The notes under the pieces were generated by a model that worked only from the letters and a program-made list of their open reading frames with translations, made no database searches and had not been told where the DNA came from. A program made the translations under genes and the position numbers. A stretch of DNA of 28,100 nt from Syntrophaceae bacterium UBA5764 (GTDB taxonomy: Bacteria > Desulfobacterota > Syntrophia > Syntrophales > Smithellaceae). Location: the NCBI GenBank assembly GCA_002418825.1, contig DIEW01000067.1:1-28100 (forward strand), in the 5' to 3' direction. Positions 14,567 to 23,419 of the stretch are shown piece by piece (the stretch's first letter is position 1; each line of letters begins with the position of its first letter).

Positions 14567-15145
14567 TCAGAATTTTACTTCGGGAGCCCTTTGCGCTTCT
14601 TTTGGTGCTTCAAAATAAGGTGATTCCTTAAAATTGAATATCCCCGCAATGATGTTCGCCGGGAATGTTTTGATGGCTGCGTTGTAATTTTTCACCGTTT
14701 CGTTGTATCTCATCCTTTCTACGGCGATTCTGTTTTCTGTACCCGCCAGCTCATCCTGCAGTCGCAGAAAATTTTGATTCGATTTAAGTTCGGGATATTT
14801 TTCGATGACTACCAGAAGTCTGCTCAAAGCTCCGGAGAGTTCGTTGTTGGCGGTGATTTTATCCGGCACGCTTCCCGCGCCGCCCACCCTGGCGCGCGCA
14901 TTGGTGACTTCAACCAGTACTTCTTTTTCCTGCTTGGCGTAGCCTTTTACCGTTTCCACGAGATTAGGGATTAAATCGTAGCGACGCTGCAGCTGATTTT
15001 CGACCTGCGACCAGGCGGCTTTTATTGCCACATCCATTTTGACAAATTTATTGTAATTGCCCGCAAATAGTTTGAAAAACGCGTAGCCTAAAACAAGCAA
15101 TAACACGAAAGCAATTATTGCGTTTTTCTTTTTTTTCATATCCAT
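14567..15145 (-). CDS. lemA: LemA family protein
   Basis: 192 residues: one N-terminal transmembrane helix (about 8-28), then a helical-bundle LemA domain with the conserved WSQVENQLQRRYDLIPNLVE and RYNETVKNYNAAIKTFP motifs. Function in bacteria is poorly defined. LemA usually travels with a TPM-domain (YgcG-like) gene, which is absent here. The ribosome site GGAGGCGGG precedes the ATG. Confidence 0.9.
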   Translation of the reverse strand: MDMKKKKNAIIAFVLLLVLGYAFFKLFAGNYNKFVKMDVAIKAAWSQVENQLQRRYDLIPNLVETVKGYAKQEKEVLVEVTNARARVGGAGSVPDKITANNELSGALSRLLVVIEKYPELKSNQNFLRLQDELAGTENRIAVERMRYNETVKNYNAAIKTFPANIIAGIFNFKESPYFEAPKEAQRAPEVKF

Positions 15146-15211
15146 ACCCGCCTCCCGTGTTTCGCTGACTGACTCTGCATAATAACTGTTTTTGCCGTTT
15201 TGGTGAGATAA

Positions 15212-15240
15212 ACTATTGCGTAAAGGACTTCAACTGTCAA
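15212..15240 (-). promoter_or_regulatory. Possible lemA promoter
   Basis: Perfect TTGACA (15240-15235) on the minus strand, a 17-nt spacer and AATAGT (15217-15212), which matches the -10 consensus at four of six positions. Confidence 0.4.
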
Positions 15241-15329
15241 GATGAAATAAAAACAGCGAAAACGGTCTTGTGTAAGTGACGTTTAAGTATTAAGAAGCTT
15301 ACACCAAATTAAGTGAAGCAGTGCTGAAT

Positions 15330-16862
15330 ATGAAAACGAAGATCGTTTTGGTGCACCCGCCGCTTAGCAAGGTCTCCGAGCCTCCGGCTGGCATTGCCAA
15401 GTTAGCCGGAGGCCTCAAAGCCAACGCCGTCAGCTATCAGATAATTGACGCCAACGCGGAAGGGATACATTATTTGCTGGGGCAAACCTCGTTTGCAAAT
15501 GAATGGCCGGACAAATGGAGCAAAAGAGCGTGTAAGAATCTGGAAGCCAATGTTGCCGCGTTACAAAATATCGAAACTTTTCAAAATAAAAGCCGCTATT
15601 CGCGCGCCGCGCAGGATGTTAATCGCGTACTTAATATCGCCGCTAAACCCTATGGCGCAACGCTGACCCTTTCTGATTATGCCAACAATCTGCTGACGCC
15701 AGCACGAAGCGCGGATTTACTACGCGCCGCGCGGATGCCGGATAACAATCCTTTTTATCCTTATTTTGCCGCGCGTCTGATGGCGGTTATCCAGGAAGAG
15801 CCGGAGTTTGTCGGTTTTTCCGTAAATTATTTAAGCCAGGCGCTTTGCGCTTTCGCCATGATTGGTTTTGTAAAAAATATCAATTCAGGGCTTAAAATAG
15901 TTCTGGGCGGCTCACTTGTTACTTCCTGGGCGGCGCTTGGCGAGGGGGAAAATAAATTTTCCGGACTGGTTGATGAAATGATTGCCGGAGCCGGTGAAGA
16001 AAAATTGTTGGAGTTATTAGGCGGTGAAAATAAAAAAAGAAACTGCGCGCCGGATTATGATGATTTTCCGGCGCAACTTTATCTTGCGCCCGGTTTTATT
16101 TTGCCCTATAGCGCCGCGCGCGGTTGTTACTGGCGCCAGTGCGCCTTCTGTCCGGAAAAGACGGAAGAAACCCCTTATCAGCCTTTGCCCGTAGCACAGG
16201 TTAATCAGGAGTTAACACAACTGATAAAAAAATATCGGCCTGTTTTGGTGCATTTTTTGGATAACGCTTTGTCGCCTTCTATGCTGAAAAATCTCGCGCA
16301 GCATCCGCCGGGTGTGCCCTGGTATGGCTTCGCGCGGATAAGCGGGGAGCTTGCAGATGAGGATTTTTGTATTGCTCTCAAGAAAAGCGGCTGTGTCATG
16401 CTGAAGCTGGGTATTGAATCGGGCGATCAGGAAGTATTGGATAAACTCAACAAAGGAATAAATTTAGCGGATGCTTCAGCAGCGTTAAAGTCGCTCAAAA
16501 AAGCTGGTATTGCCGCGTATGTTTATCTGCTTTTCGGCACGCCGGCCGAAAATGAAACTAGCGTGCAAAAAACGCTGGATTTTATTGTGCGTCACAATGA
16601 CTGCATTGATTTTTTAAACCTGGCGATTTTTAATCTGCCCATCGCCAGTGCCGAGACGCAAAATCTGGAAACTGATAGATTTTATGAAGGAGATTTGTCT
16701 TTATACAGCAGTTTTCGCCATCCCGCAGGTTGGGATCGCCAAGCCGCTCGCAATTTTTTAGAAAAGACTTTCAAAAAGCATCCGGCTGTGACGCCGCTGG
16801 TTAAGCGCCTGCCGGAATTTTTCACTTCCAACCACGCGCCGTTTTTTATTTGGCAGTGTTGA
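15330..16862 (+). CDS. B12-binding-type radical SAM protein
   Basis: 510 residues. The N-terminal half resembles a cobalamin-binding Rossmann domain (KIVLVHPPLSK, GFSVNYLSQ, KIVLGGSLV), followed by a radical SAM core. The cluster motif is C266-x4-C271-x2-C274 (GCYWRQCAFCPEK), a one-residue expansion of CX3CX2C seen in this class. GIESGDQEVLDKLNKG and AYVYLLFGTP are core strand motifs. The reaction is unknown and the neighbours do not help. The ATG at 15330 is preferred over a GTG at 15321 because MKTKIVLVHPP matches family starts. The ORF ends Trp-Gln-Cys-UGA, and the UGA begins a hairpin. Confidence 0.8.
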   Translation: MKTKIVLVHPPLSKVSEPPAGIAKLAGGLKANAVSYQIIDANAEGIHYLLGQTSFANEWPDKWSKRACKNLEANVAALQNIETFQNKSRYSRAAQDVNRVLNIAAKPYGATLTLSDYANNLLTPARSADLLRAARMPDNNPFYPYFAARLMAVIQEEPEFVGFSVNYLSQALCAFAMIGFVKNINSGLKIVLGGSLVTSWAALGEGENKFSGLVDEMIAGAGEEKLLELLGGENKKRNCAPDYDDFPAQLYLAPGFILPYSAARGCYWRQCAFCPEKTEETPYQPLPVAQVNQELTQLIKKYRPVLVHFLDNALSPSMLKNLAQHPPGVPWYGFARISGELADEDFCIALKKSGCVMLKLGIESGDQEVLDKLNKGINLADASAALKSLKKAGIAAYVYLLFGTPAENETSVQKTLDFIVRHNDCIDFLNLAIFNLPIASAETQNLETDRFYEGDLSLYSSFRHPAGWDRQAARNFLEKTFKKHPAVTPLVKRLPEFFTSNHAPFFIWQC

Positions 16863-16896
16863 CAACTTTTACAGATATTTGTTTTATAAGTTGTCA
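16860..16896. terminator. Perfect 9-bp inverted repeat between convergent genes
   Basis: TGACAACTT (16860-16868) and AAGTTGTCA (16888-16896) pair perfectly around a 19-nt loop. The left arm begins with the stop codon of the radical SAM gene. It probably acts as a bidirectional terminator for this gene and the convergent methyltransferase, but no T tract follows. Confidence 0.4.
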
Positions 16897-16960
16897 ACAA
16901 GTTGTATACAGATTAATTGTATGCGTTTGATATTTAAATGTTATTGTTATTTGAACAATA

Positions 16961-17722
16961 TTAGAATCTTGGCTTGGCTACTTTTTTCGCCACAAGCATT
17001 AGTTCTATTTCATCCAGGTCAATGTTTCTGCGGCCCCAATTGCCTGCTGTCCCGCCCCAGATGTTGAGCACATCCAGTCCCGCCAGGCGGCAAAGCAAGG
17101 TAAGTTCCGTGGGGACGAAAGCGCGCTCGCGCATTTTACTGGGAAACATTCCTTCCCGCGGCGGTAATTCCGATGATTCTTCCATAGTCAATAGGTTAAA
17201 TCGTCCTTCGGCAACATCTTGATTGGTGAATCTGCGAATCATGAAAGTGGCGTTGAGCACGGTTAATATGAGTTTTGCCTTTTTTTTGAGACTTTTGGAA
17301 ATATTGGAAAGAATGTAAAGTGGTTGATTGATTGGATCATCGCGATGACCCAGAAGGCCGAACGAGCCTTCGCAAAGACAAATAGCCGCGTCGTATTTAG
17401 CCGGCAGATTGAAATCGGTTGCATCCGCGCGAATAAAATTTGCTTCGACGCCGGCGGCTTTGGCTTTTTCCCGCGCTTCTTTAAGCATTTCGGCGGAGAT
17501 ATCTATCCCCGTGACTTTATAGCCGCGCTTAGCCAGTTCCACGGCATGCCTTCCCGTGCCGCAGCCGACATCCAGAATCGCCGCGCCGGGTTTGAGCGCC
17601 AGTTCTTCGATGAGAAAATCGACTTCTTTTAAAGTGTTCTTGGTGAAGGTGTTTTCATCATAAATCGGCGCGTGCGCATCAAAAAATGTTTCCCAAATGC
17701 TTTTCTCGGTTATAAATTTCAT
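16961..17722 (-). CDS. Class I SAM-dependent methyltransferase
   Basis: 253 residues with a Rossmann methyltransferase fold. Motif I is AAILDVGCGTGRHAVELAKRG (about 48-68), with the acidic GIDISAEML after it and RADATDFNLPAKYDAAICL as the post-I/motif II region. The N-terminal IWETFFDAHAPIYDENTF is the usual cap helix of Methyltransf_25/11-type enzymes. The substrate cannot be told. Transcribed in the same direction as the upstream acyl-CoA synthetase gene but separated by 137 bp with a terminator-like hairpin, so probably its own unit. Confidence 0.85.
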   Translation of the reverse strand: MKFITEKSIWETFFDAHAPIYDENTFTKNTLKEVDFLIEELALKPGAAILDVGCGTGRHAVELAKRGYKVTGIDISAEMLKEAREKAKAAGVEANFIRADATDFNLPAKYDAAICLCEGSFGLLGHRDDPINQPLYILSNISKSLKKKAKLILTVLNATFMIRRFTNQDVAEGRFNLLTMEESSELPPREGMFPSKMRERAFVPTELTLLCRLAGLDVLNIWGGTAGNWGRRNIDLDEIELMLVAKKVAKPRF

Positions 17723-17797
17723 TTTCCATTGATATTTTCACAGGTTGCTTTCCACGCCTTTGTTCAGATGTTGTTTTATCTCACAGAGAAATATAAA

Positions 17798-17819
17798 ACG
17801 TCAATATATAGATTGACGT
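17798..17819 (-). terminator. Hairpin after acyl-CoA synthetase gene
   Basis: ACGTCAAT and ATTGACGT pair perfectly around ATATAG. On the minus strand the stem runs into TTTTATATTT. It may end the acyl-CoA synthetase transcript. It could instead be an operator for the methyltransferase gene. Confidence 0.45.
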
Positions 17820-17859
17820 CTGCTGCCGAGCGTGTGAATCTTTGTTTTTTCGGTGAAGG

Positions 17860-19944
17860 TTATTTGCGAATTATTCCGCGAAAACGAGAGTATTCCACCA
17901 TACGGCTGAACGCGAATATGGCGCGTTCCGGCGTTGGATAACAGGGAACGCCCAGTGCGGCAAAGCCTTCATGAATATGTGCGATTTCTCCGGCAGTGCC
18001 TCCGTAGTAGCTGGCAAAAACCGGCTTATACGGGTGCCGTTTGAACGTTTCCGCGAATGCTTCGGAAATATCCATCATGCTTTCCGGCATGAGCACGAAA
18101 GTAATCAGCAGGGCATCCACGTCTTTTTGATCCATTAGGCACTGGGCAATGTGGCTGGATGCTTTCTTGGAGCCGTGCTGCTCGATAGCGGACCACATGT
18201 CGATAGGGTTGCGTACCGGAGCCCAAACAGGCATAACTTCGCCCAGTCGCGTGAGCGTTTCTGGGGTGAGAGCAGGCAGAACAATTCCGTGTTCCTCCGC
18301 GGCGTCTGTAGCGGCAACGCAGCCCATACCTGTGATAGAAAGAACACCCATGCGGTTTCCCCGCGGCAGAGGTAGTTTTTCAAAAGCCGATAATGTGTCG
18401 AAAAAGGCTTCTGAGTTGTGCACCCGTATCAGTCCCGTCCTGCGGCACACTGCGTCAAACACCACGTCCGATCCGGCAAGCGAGCCGGTATGAGAAGCGA
18501 CGGCGGCCGCGCCAGCCTCACTGCGGCCGGCCTTCATCACCGTTACCGGTTTCTTTTTGCAGGCTGCCGAGGCAATCTTGACAAAACGCCGTCCCTCAAC
18601 CACGCCTTCCAGGTACATGCCAATGGTGGTGGTCTGATCGTCTCCGGCCAGATATTCCAGAAGGTCGCTTTCGTTTATGTCTCCCTTATTGCCGATGCAG
18701 GCTACTTTGGCTAGACCGAATGGTCTGGTGTCAGCAATCCAGCGCGCCCAGCCTGAGGAAAAAACACCGGACTGCCCGATGATGGATACGCCGCCGGGCT
18801 TAATGGGATCGAGGCCGACGATGGAAGTCGCCATGCCGACGGAGGGATTGAGCGTGCCGATGCTGTTTGGTCCCATAATCCTGATACCCGCCTTTCGCGC
18901 CTGGCCGACAATGACTTTTTGCTCTCTGGCGCCTTCTTCTCCCACATCCGAGTAGCCTCCAGTACTCAGGATTATGCTGTTAATCCCTTTGGCGGCGCAG
19001 TCTTGTAGGGCGTCGGGAACGACATTTTTGGGAATTACAACCATCGCAATGTCCACCGGCGCCGGCACGTTGGAAACTCTGGCGTAGGAAGGAAGCCCGA
19101 GAATTTCCTTTCCGCTGGGATTGATGGGGTAAACAGAACCTTTGAATCCTGCCTTCAGTAAATTGCGCAGAATGATATTTCCGCCTTTTTTTGGACTGCG
19201 CGAAGCGCCGATGATGGCGATGGATGAGGGATGAAAAAACGGCGCTATCGTTGACATGTCAAGCCGTTTTCGCAGAGGTTCAGTGCAGTGATCATCGAGA
19301 CGCACCAATGCGTCAACCGCAACTGCTCCGTCCGGATAAGCAATAAAAGGATTAACGTCAATTTCCATAATGTCCGGGCGGCTGGCGATAAGACGGGAAA
19401 GCGCTGAAACGGCAGCGGTAACGGCGGCAAAATTCACAGGCTCTTGAGAACGGTAACCTTCAAGCAGCGTAAAGCCTTTGAGTTTTCGGAGCATCGTCAT
19501 GACGGTTTTTTTGTTTACCGGCGCAAGATCAATAACAGTTTCGCGGAAGATTTCCGTAAATATGCCGCCGATACCGACGAGAACCACCGGCCCGAAAACA
19601 GGGTCGCACCTTCCGCCGATGATGAGTTCAAAGCCCGGTTTGGCCATTTTCTGTACTAGAAGCGCATGGGGCGTGTCGGCAAATTTTTTGTTTATTTCCC
19701 GGACGGCCCGTTCCAGAGATTTCTTGTTTTTAATATTAAGTACCACGCCGCCTTGTTCTGTCTTGTGCAGAACAGCCGCGGAACAGACTTTTAAAGCTAT
19801 CGGGAAGCCCAGTGAATTTGCCGCTGCCAAGGCTTGGGCATAATCATGAGCCAAAACACTGTCCACGACAGGGATTCCCCATTGCTTGAGCAGTTTTGCC
19901 CCTTCAAACTCATTGAGCGTGGTAATGTTATTGTTTTTTTGCAC
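17860..19944 (-). CDS. ADP-forming acyl-CoA (acetyl-CoA) synthetase, beta-alpha fusion
   Basis: 694-residue NDP-forming acyl-CoA synthetase that makes ATP plus free acid from acyl-CoA (or the reverse), typical of fermentative anaerobes. An ATP-grasp domain comes first (about 1-225: FPIALKVCSAAVLHKTEQGGV, GIGGIFTEI, EIDVNPF). A CoA-binding Rossmann domain follows (SIAIIGASRSPKKGGN), then the succinyl-CoA-ligase-like domains with the probable phospho-His in VASHTGSLAGSD. The ATP-grasp-first order differs from the more common alpha-first fusion. The start is GTG, supported by a GGAGGT ribosome site 7 nt upstream. The exact acyl substrate is unknown. Confidence 0.88.
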   Translation of the reverse strand: MQKNNNITTLNEFEGAKLLKQWGIPVVDSVLAHDYAQALAAANSLGFPIALKVCSAAVLHKTEQGGVVLNIKNKKSLERAVREINKKFADTPHALLVQKMAKPGFELIIGGRCDPVFGPVVLVGIGGIFTEIFRETVIDLAPVNKKTVMTMLRKLKGFTLLEGYRSQEPVNFAAVTAAVSALSRLIASRPDIMEIDVNPFIAYPDGAVAVDALVRLDDHCTEPLRKRLDMSTIAPFFHPSSIAIIGASRSPKKGGNIILRNLLKAGFKGSVYPINPSGKEILGLPSYARVSNVPAPVDIAMVVIPKNVVPDALQDCAAKGINSIILSTGGYSDVGEEGAREQKVIVGQARKAGIRIMGPNSIGTLNPSVGMATSIVGLDPIKPGGVSIIGQSGVFSSGWARWIADTRPFGLAKVACIGNKGDINESDLLEYLAGDDQTTTIGMYLEGVVEGRRFVKIASAACKKKPVTVMKAGRSEAGAAAVASHTGSLAGSDVVFDAVCRRTGLIRVHNSEAFFDTLSAFEKLPLPRGNRMGVLSITGMGCVAATDAAEEHGIVLPALTPETLTRLGEVMPVWAPVRNPIDMWSAIEQHGSKKASSHIAQCLMDQKDVDALLITFVLMPESMMDISEAFAETFKRHPYKPVFASYYGGTAGEIAHIHEGFAALGVPCYPTPERAIFAFSRMVEYSRFRGIIRK

Positions 19945-20031
19945 AAAAAGACCTCCTGCTTTACTAAAGTTTATTGTTCATGATGATAAGAACGGAGAGA
20001 TAAGTCTGTAGTACGGCGTATGTGCCAGATT

Positions 20032-21660
20032 TTAAACTAAATCCCTGCTTTTGTCTTTTTCTTCAAGAACTTCTGATTTAACATTCAGTACCGACCAAAT
20101 TTTTCCCCGTATAACTTCGATTATACCGCTGTCGCGGCTGCTCAGAATACTTTGACCCTCCAAATCGCCGATTACTTTTTTAATTTCATCAGGAAGCTTT
20201 TTGGTTAGTTCGGCCAAAGCGGGCAAAGCCTCTTCCATTGTTGTGGTTGGATTTTCCATGAAGTAAACAATGATGATCAGCCGAATCCATAAATTGGTCA
20301 TTTCTTCCAGAGAGGCATTGGTATTTTTCAGACGGCAGGAAAATTCCCTGAGCATAAAGATACTCATGCCGCGACTCTCCCGCAGTAAATTAATGAAGGT
20401 GTTGCTGTCAATGGCGGCCAAGTGGCAATTTTCCATCGCCCGCGCCGAAGCGCTGCGAGGCGCATCAATTAATGCTGCCATTTCTCCAAAGTACTGTCCC
20501 GGATTCATTTCTGCCAATAATTTTTTCATCTCTCCCGCTTTTTTTTCCAAAGAGACACGGCCGGAAAGGATATAAAACATTTCGTTTCCTTTGTCTCCTT
20601 CGTTGAAAATCAAACTGCCTTCAGTATAAGCACGGCCAAATTTTTTGAAAAGCCTCTCGTCAACTTTTAAATAGTTTTTGTGCGGTTTGAGCATGGCGCG
20701 CTCCAGCAAAAGCAAGTCGCGCCGTTGATAAGAAGCCATTAGTTCTGCGCAAAACAAGAAAATCAAGGCCACATAAAATACCCAAAGAGCCAAAATAACG
20801 ACAGGTTCTAGCGTGCCGAAAACCAGGCCGTAACGAGTGTAATTGGCTATATACCACGCAAATAATTGCTTGGCAATTTCCATCAGCAAGGCAAACAGAG
20901 CGCTTCCGGCCAAAAGAACGGCAGGAGGAATTTTTATCGTCGGTATTATCCAGTAGAGAAAGAAGAAAAAAATAACGGTGGCCACGTAAGGAATCACATA
21001 GCGCAAGAAAAACCCCGCAACCACCGTTAGTGATAACTCGATACCGCCGGGCAAGATAAACGGCTGGGCGGAAAGAAAGGCGGCAATGGCGCTGATAATC
21101 AAGCTTGCCGCGCCCAGTAACCACCCCACGGGTATCATGGATATAGCCAGCAGTTTGGAGACAAAATAATTACGTTTTTTTTGTGAACGGAAAATAATGT
21201 TCAACGCAGTTTCCATAATGTTGAAAATGGCGGCGGCCAGCCAAACCAGTCCCAAAATACCCAGTGAGCCCAGCAAATTTTTCTTATTTTCAATATGGCC
21301 TAACTGTTCCATGAGCTTTTCGGAGAAATAAGGGTTGAAACTCCTGATAGCATCAAGAATATCTTCCTGGAGCAGAGGGTAAGAGGTAAAAACATTTGCG
21401 GCGACGATTATCGTCAGAATAAAAAATGGAATTGCGGAAAGAATTGTATAAAGCGATACAGCTGCCGCTTGGTTGGTATCACCGTTGGCGCTGAAATTAC
21501 TGACGGCGTCATAGACAACATCCCAAACACCGGCCGCTTTCATTTTCACCGTTTCAGGGAGCCGTTGCTTTGTTGTTGACGCGTCTGCCTTTACTGTGCA
21601 CATAACATCTGAAGATACTATCTTGTAATAATAATTTGAAGAGATAGAGCATGATTCCAT
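20032..21660 (-). CDS. YihY/BrkB-type membrane protein fused to cyclic-nucleotide-binding domain
   Basis: Up to 542 residues. Residues about 40-320 are a YihY/UPF0761 inner-membrane domain with about six helices (QAAAVSLYTILSAIPFFI, IPTIKIPP, TRYGLVFGTLEPVVILALWVFY). Residues about 343-450 are a CRP-type cyclic-nucleotide-binding domain (EGSLIFNEGDKGNEMFYIL) with the phosphate-binding cassette FGEMAALIDAPRSASARA, including the ligand Arg. About 90 C-terminal residues resemble the helical tail of CRP-like proteins (LPALAELTKKLPDEIKKVI) but show no clear HTH. The true start is uncertain: no ribosome site precedes the ATG at 21660, and one at 21543 (MKAAGVWDVVYD) would fit the family better. Single gene. 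Confidence 0.82.
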   Translation of the reverse strand: MESCSISSNYYYKIVSSDVMCTVKADASTTKQRLPETVKMKAAGVWDVVYDAVSNFSANGDTNQAAAVSLYTILSAIPFFILTIIVAANVFTSYPLLQEDILDAIRSFNPYFSEKLMEQLGHIENKKNLLGSLGILGLVWLAAAIFNIMETALNIIFRSQKKRNYFVSKLLAISMIPVGWLLGAASLIISAIAAFLSAQPFILPGGIELSLTVVAGFFLRYVIPYVATVIFFFFLYWIIPTIKIPPAVLLAGSALFALLMEIAKQLFAWYIANYTRYGLVFGTLEPVVILALWVFYVALIFLFCAELMASYQRRDLLLLERAMLKPHKNYLKVDERLFKKFGRAYTEGSLIFNEGDKGNEMFYILSGRVSLEKKAGEMKKLLAEMNPGQYFGEMAALIDAPRSASARAMENCHLAAIDSNTFINLLRESRGMSIFMLREFSCRLKNTNASLEEMTNLWIRLIIIVYFMENPTTTMEEALPALAELTKKLPDEIKKVIGDLEGQSILSSRDSGIIEVIRGKIWSVLNVKSEVLEEKDKSRDLV

Positions 21661-21864
21661 CGTGGGCTGTGATAGGGGAAAGCATCTTTATGATTGCCCG
21701 TCATAACGCAGGCTACGAACACACTGGATCGTGAACCCGCTTTGGAGGATAGAGTCTGTTGGATAAATTTGCAATAATTTCTGATGAGGAAAAAATCCAG
21801 ATGGAAAACCCCGCCTTTCGCCGAGAAGGTTTTTTTATATTATTAACTATTATTAGATGATGCC

Positions 21865-22416
21865 TTACTCGGCAGTTGTGCCTGAACTACCACCAAGCTT
21901 TTCAATCCGAGGTTTTTCTTCCTTCATCTTCTTGAAATCTTGAAGTCCCTGATGGATATCGGAAGATGATTTTTCCGAAGTGACCGAGCACTTGCCGATG
22001 ATGTTAACTCCTTCAGCAATCGTTAGGCGTGCAGCAGTGATGTCACCGATTATCTTCGCGGTGGCTCTCAGTTCGACTTTGTCTTCGCAGGTTATATTCC
22101 CCTCGCTTTTACCCTCAACAATTATGTTGCCGACATGGATTTCAGCCTTTGTGGAGCCCCCCTTGCCAATAAACAGTGTGCCTTTTGAGTCTATTTCTCC
22201 CTCGAAAGTTCCGTCAATACGGAGTGAATCTTTGAACTTGATCGATCCTTTTATTTCCGCGTCCGGGCTGATGACTGTTTCTTTGATTTCACCATGCGCC
22301 GTAGGCTGCTGCAGTTTATTACTGACATCCATTTTGGGTTCCTCCTCATTTTGGTGGTAGTTGGAGATGTCTTGGCCAGTCCCCTTCGCGCCAAGCATCC
22401 GTAAAATATCAACCAT
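21865..22416 (-). CDS. Bactofilin (polymer-forming cytoskeletal protein)
   Basis: 183 residues. The central bactofilin beta-helix domain (about 45-145) is built of short repeats: ISPDAEIKGSIKFKDSLRID, GTFEGEIDSKGTLFIGKGG, AEIHVGNIIVEGKSEGNITC, ATAKIIGDITAARLTI. Hydrophilic, charged tails flank it. Bactofilins polymerise without nucleotides and localise cell-wall or chromosome-segregation proteins. A strong AAGGAGGG ribosome site supports the ATG at 22416. An ORF for a ParA-type ATPase lies upstream on the same strand, 247 bp away. The usual M23 peptidase partner is not in the window. Confidence 0.9.
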   Translation of the reverse strand: MVDILRMLGAKGTGQDISNYHQNEEEPKMDVSNKLQQPTAHGEIKETVISPDAEIKGSIKFKDSLRIDGTFEGEIDSKGTLFIGKGGSTKAEIHVGNIIVEGKSEGNITCEDKVELRATAKIIGDITAARLTIAEGVNIIGKCSVTSEKSSSDIHQGLQDFKKMKEEKPRIEKLGGSSGTTAE

Positions 22417-22495
22417 TTTCCCTCCTTCCTCGGCTTATCCGATGATGCCGAGAACGCAATGGCATACCATTCCTATGTGCATAAATTTAAACAAT

Positions 22496-22524
22496 ATTCA
22501 AACACAACCCCATTCTTTTGTCAA
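22496..22524 (-). promoter_or_regulatory. Probable bactofilin promoter
   Basis: Perfect TTGACA (22524-22519) on the minus strand, a 17-nt spacer and TTGAAT (22501-22496), four of six for the -10. It suggests the bactofilin gene is transcribed separately from the ParA gene upstream. Confidence 0.45.
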
Positions 22525-22663
22525 GGAGGGTTTAATTTATTAATAAAATATTTTTTGTGGTAACGGCCGGGCATGGCAATATTGTAGACGAAGCATTAAG
22601 TATGTTTTTTTTTGGTTGTCACTAGTGGGTACATAAAGGTATATAGTTTGCCTCAATTATTTT

Positions 22664-23419
22664 TTATGCGTATCCGCCGATGAAGGTGATTGTTAAAGCC
22701 TCTCCTGTGATTTCAGACACAAAATCAATCAGGTTTTCCGCAGTTTTACCTTTTATTCTATAGTCGACTTCAGCGATTATTCTGTGTAAAGCTTGGGTCC
22801 GCATGATTTTGGTGTTGATGATATACTTTTTTAACTGGTTGTTTTCAAAGAAAATTCCAGCTTCCTTATTGTTCCATAAATTTTTGTTTTTATTTGCTGA
22901 AGGTCTGAACATGTTCAAAACGATGCCTACGGGTTTCCCTATCTCCAATTGTTCAAATTGGTCAAAGAGGAAAGAAACTGTTTTGGCGCAAAAAATGTCA
23001 ACTGTACACGGAATAATAATTGAATCGGCGGCAACATAGCAGTTGATTGTAAGGTTATCGTATGTTGGCGCGCTGTCGATGATAACATAATCATAATTGT
23101 TATTGATCTTTTGATTTAAAAAATTTTTAAGCCAGCCTACTTCCCTGATTTTATGGTCAAGGAGTCGTAAATCGGATGGTATTAGGTCAACCCCGTATTT
23201 TGTTTTAATTATATTATTTTCTGCCTTATCTCCCATGAGGACGTTAAATATGCTTTTCCCTTTTACGTCATCGGCAAAGAAGAAGGTTGTCGAATTTTGC
23301 GGATCCAAATCGATGGCAAGAACCCTAAGCCTCTGTCTGAATAGACTTAAGGCAGTTATTATGCTCAGCGTGCTTTTTCCCGTTCCCCCTTTTATGCTGC
23401 AGAATGATATGGTTTTCAA
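22664..23419 (-). CDS. Orphan ParA-family ATPase
   Basis: 251 residues. It has the deviant Walker A KGGTGKST (9-16) with the signature lysine, Walker A' VLAIDLDPQNSTT, and Walker B YDYVIIDSAP. Such proteins position DNA or protein cargo by ATP-driven dimerisation on the nucleoid. No ParB, parS or plasmid replication gene is visible. The start is TTG with AAGAAGG 6 nt upstream. The gene and its flanks are visibly richer in A+T than the neighbours, which suggests acquisition from elsewhere. It lies upstream of a bactofilin gene, which may be chance or a functional pair. Confidence 0.85.
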   Translation of the reverse strand: MKTISFCSIKGGTGKSTLSIITALSLFRQRLRVLAIDLDPQNSTTFFFADDVKGKSIFNVLMGDKAENNIIKTKYGVDLIPSDLRLLDHKIREVGWLKNFLNQKINNNYDYVIIDSAPTYDNLTINCYVAADSIIIPCTVDIFCAKTVSFLFDQFEQLEIGKPVGIVLNMFRPSANKNKNLWNNKEAGIFFENNQLKKYIINTKIMRTQALHRIIAEVDYRIKGKTAENLIDFVSEITGEALTITFIGGYA

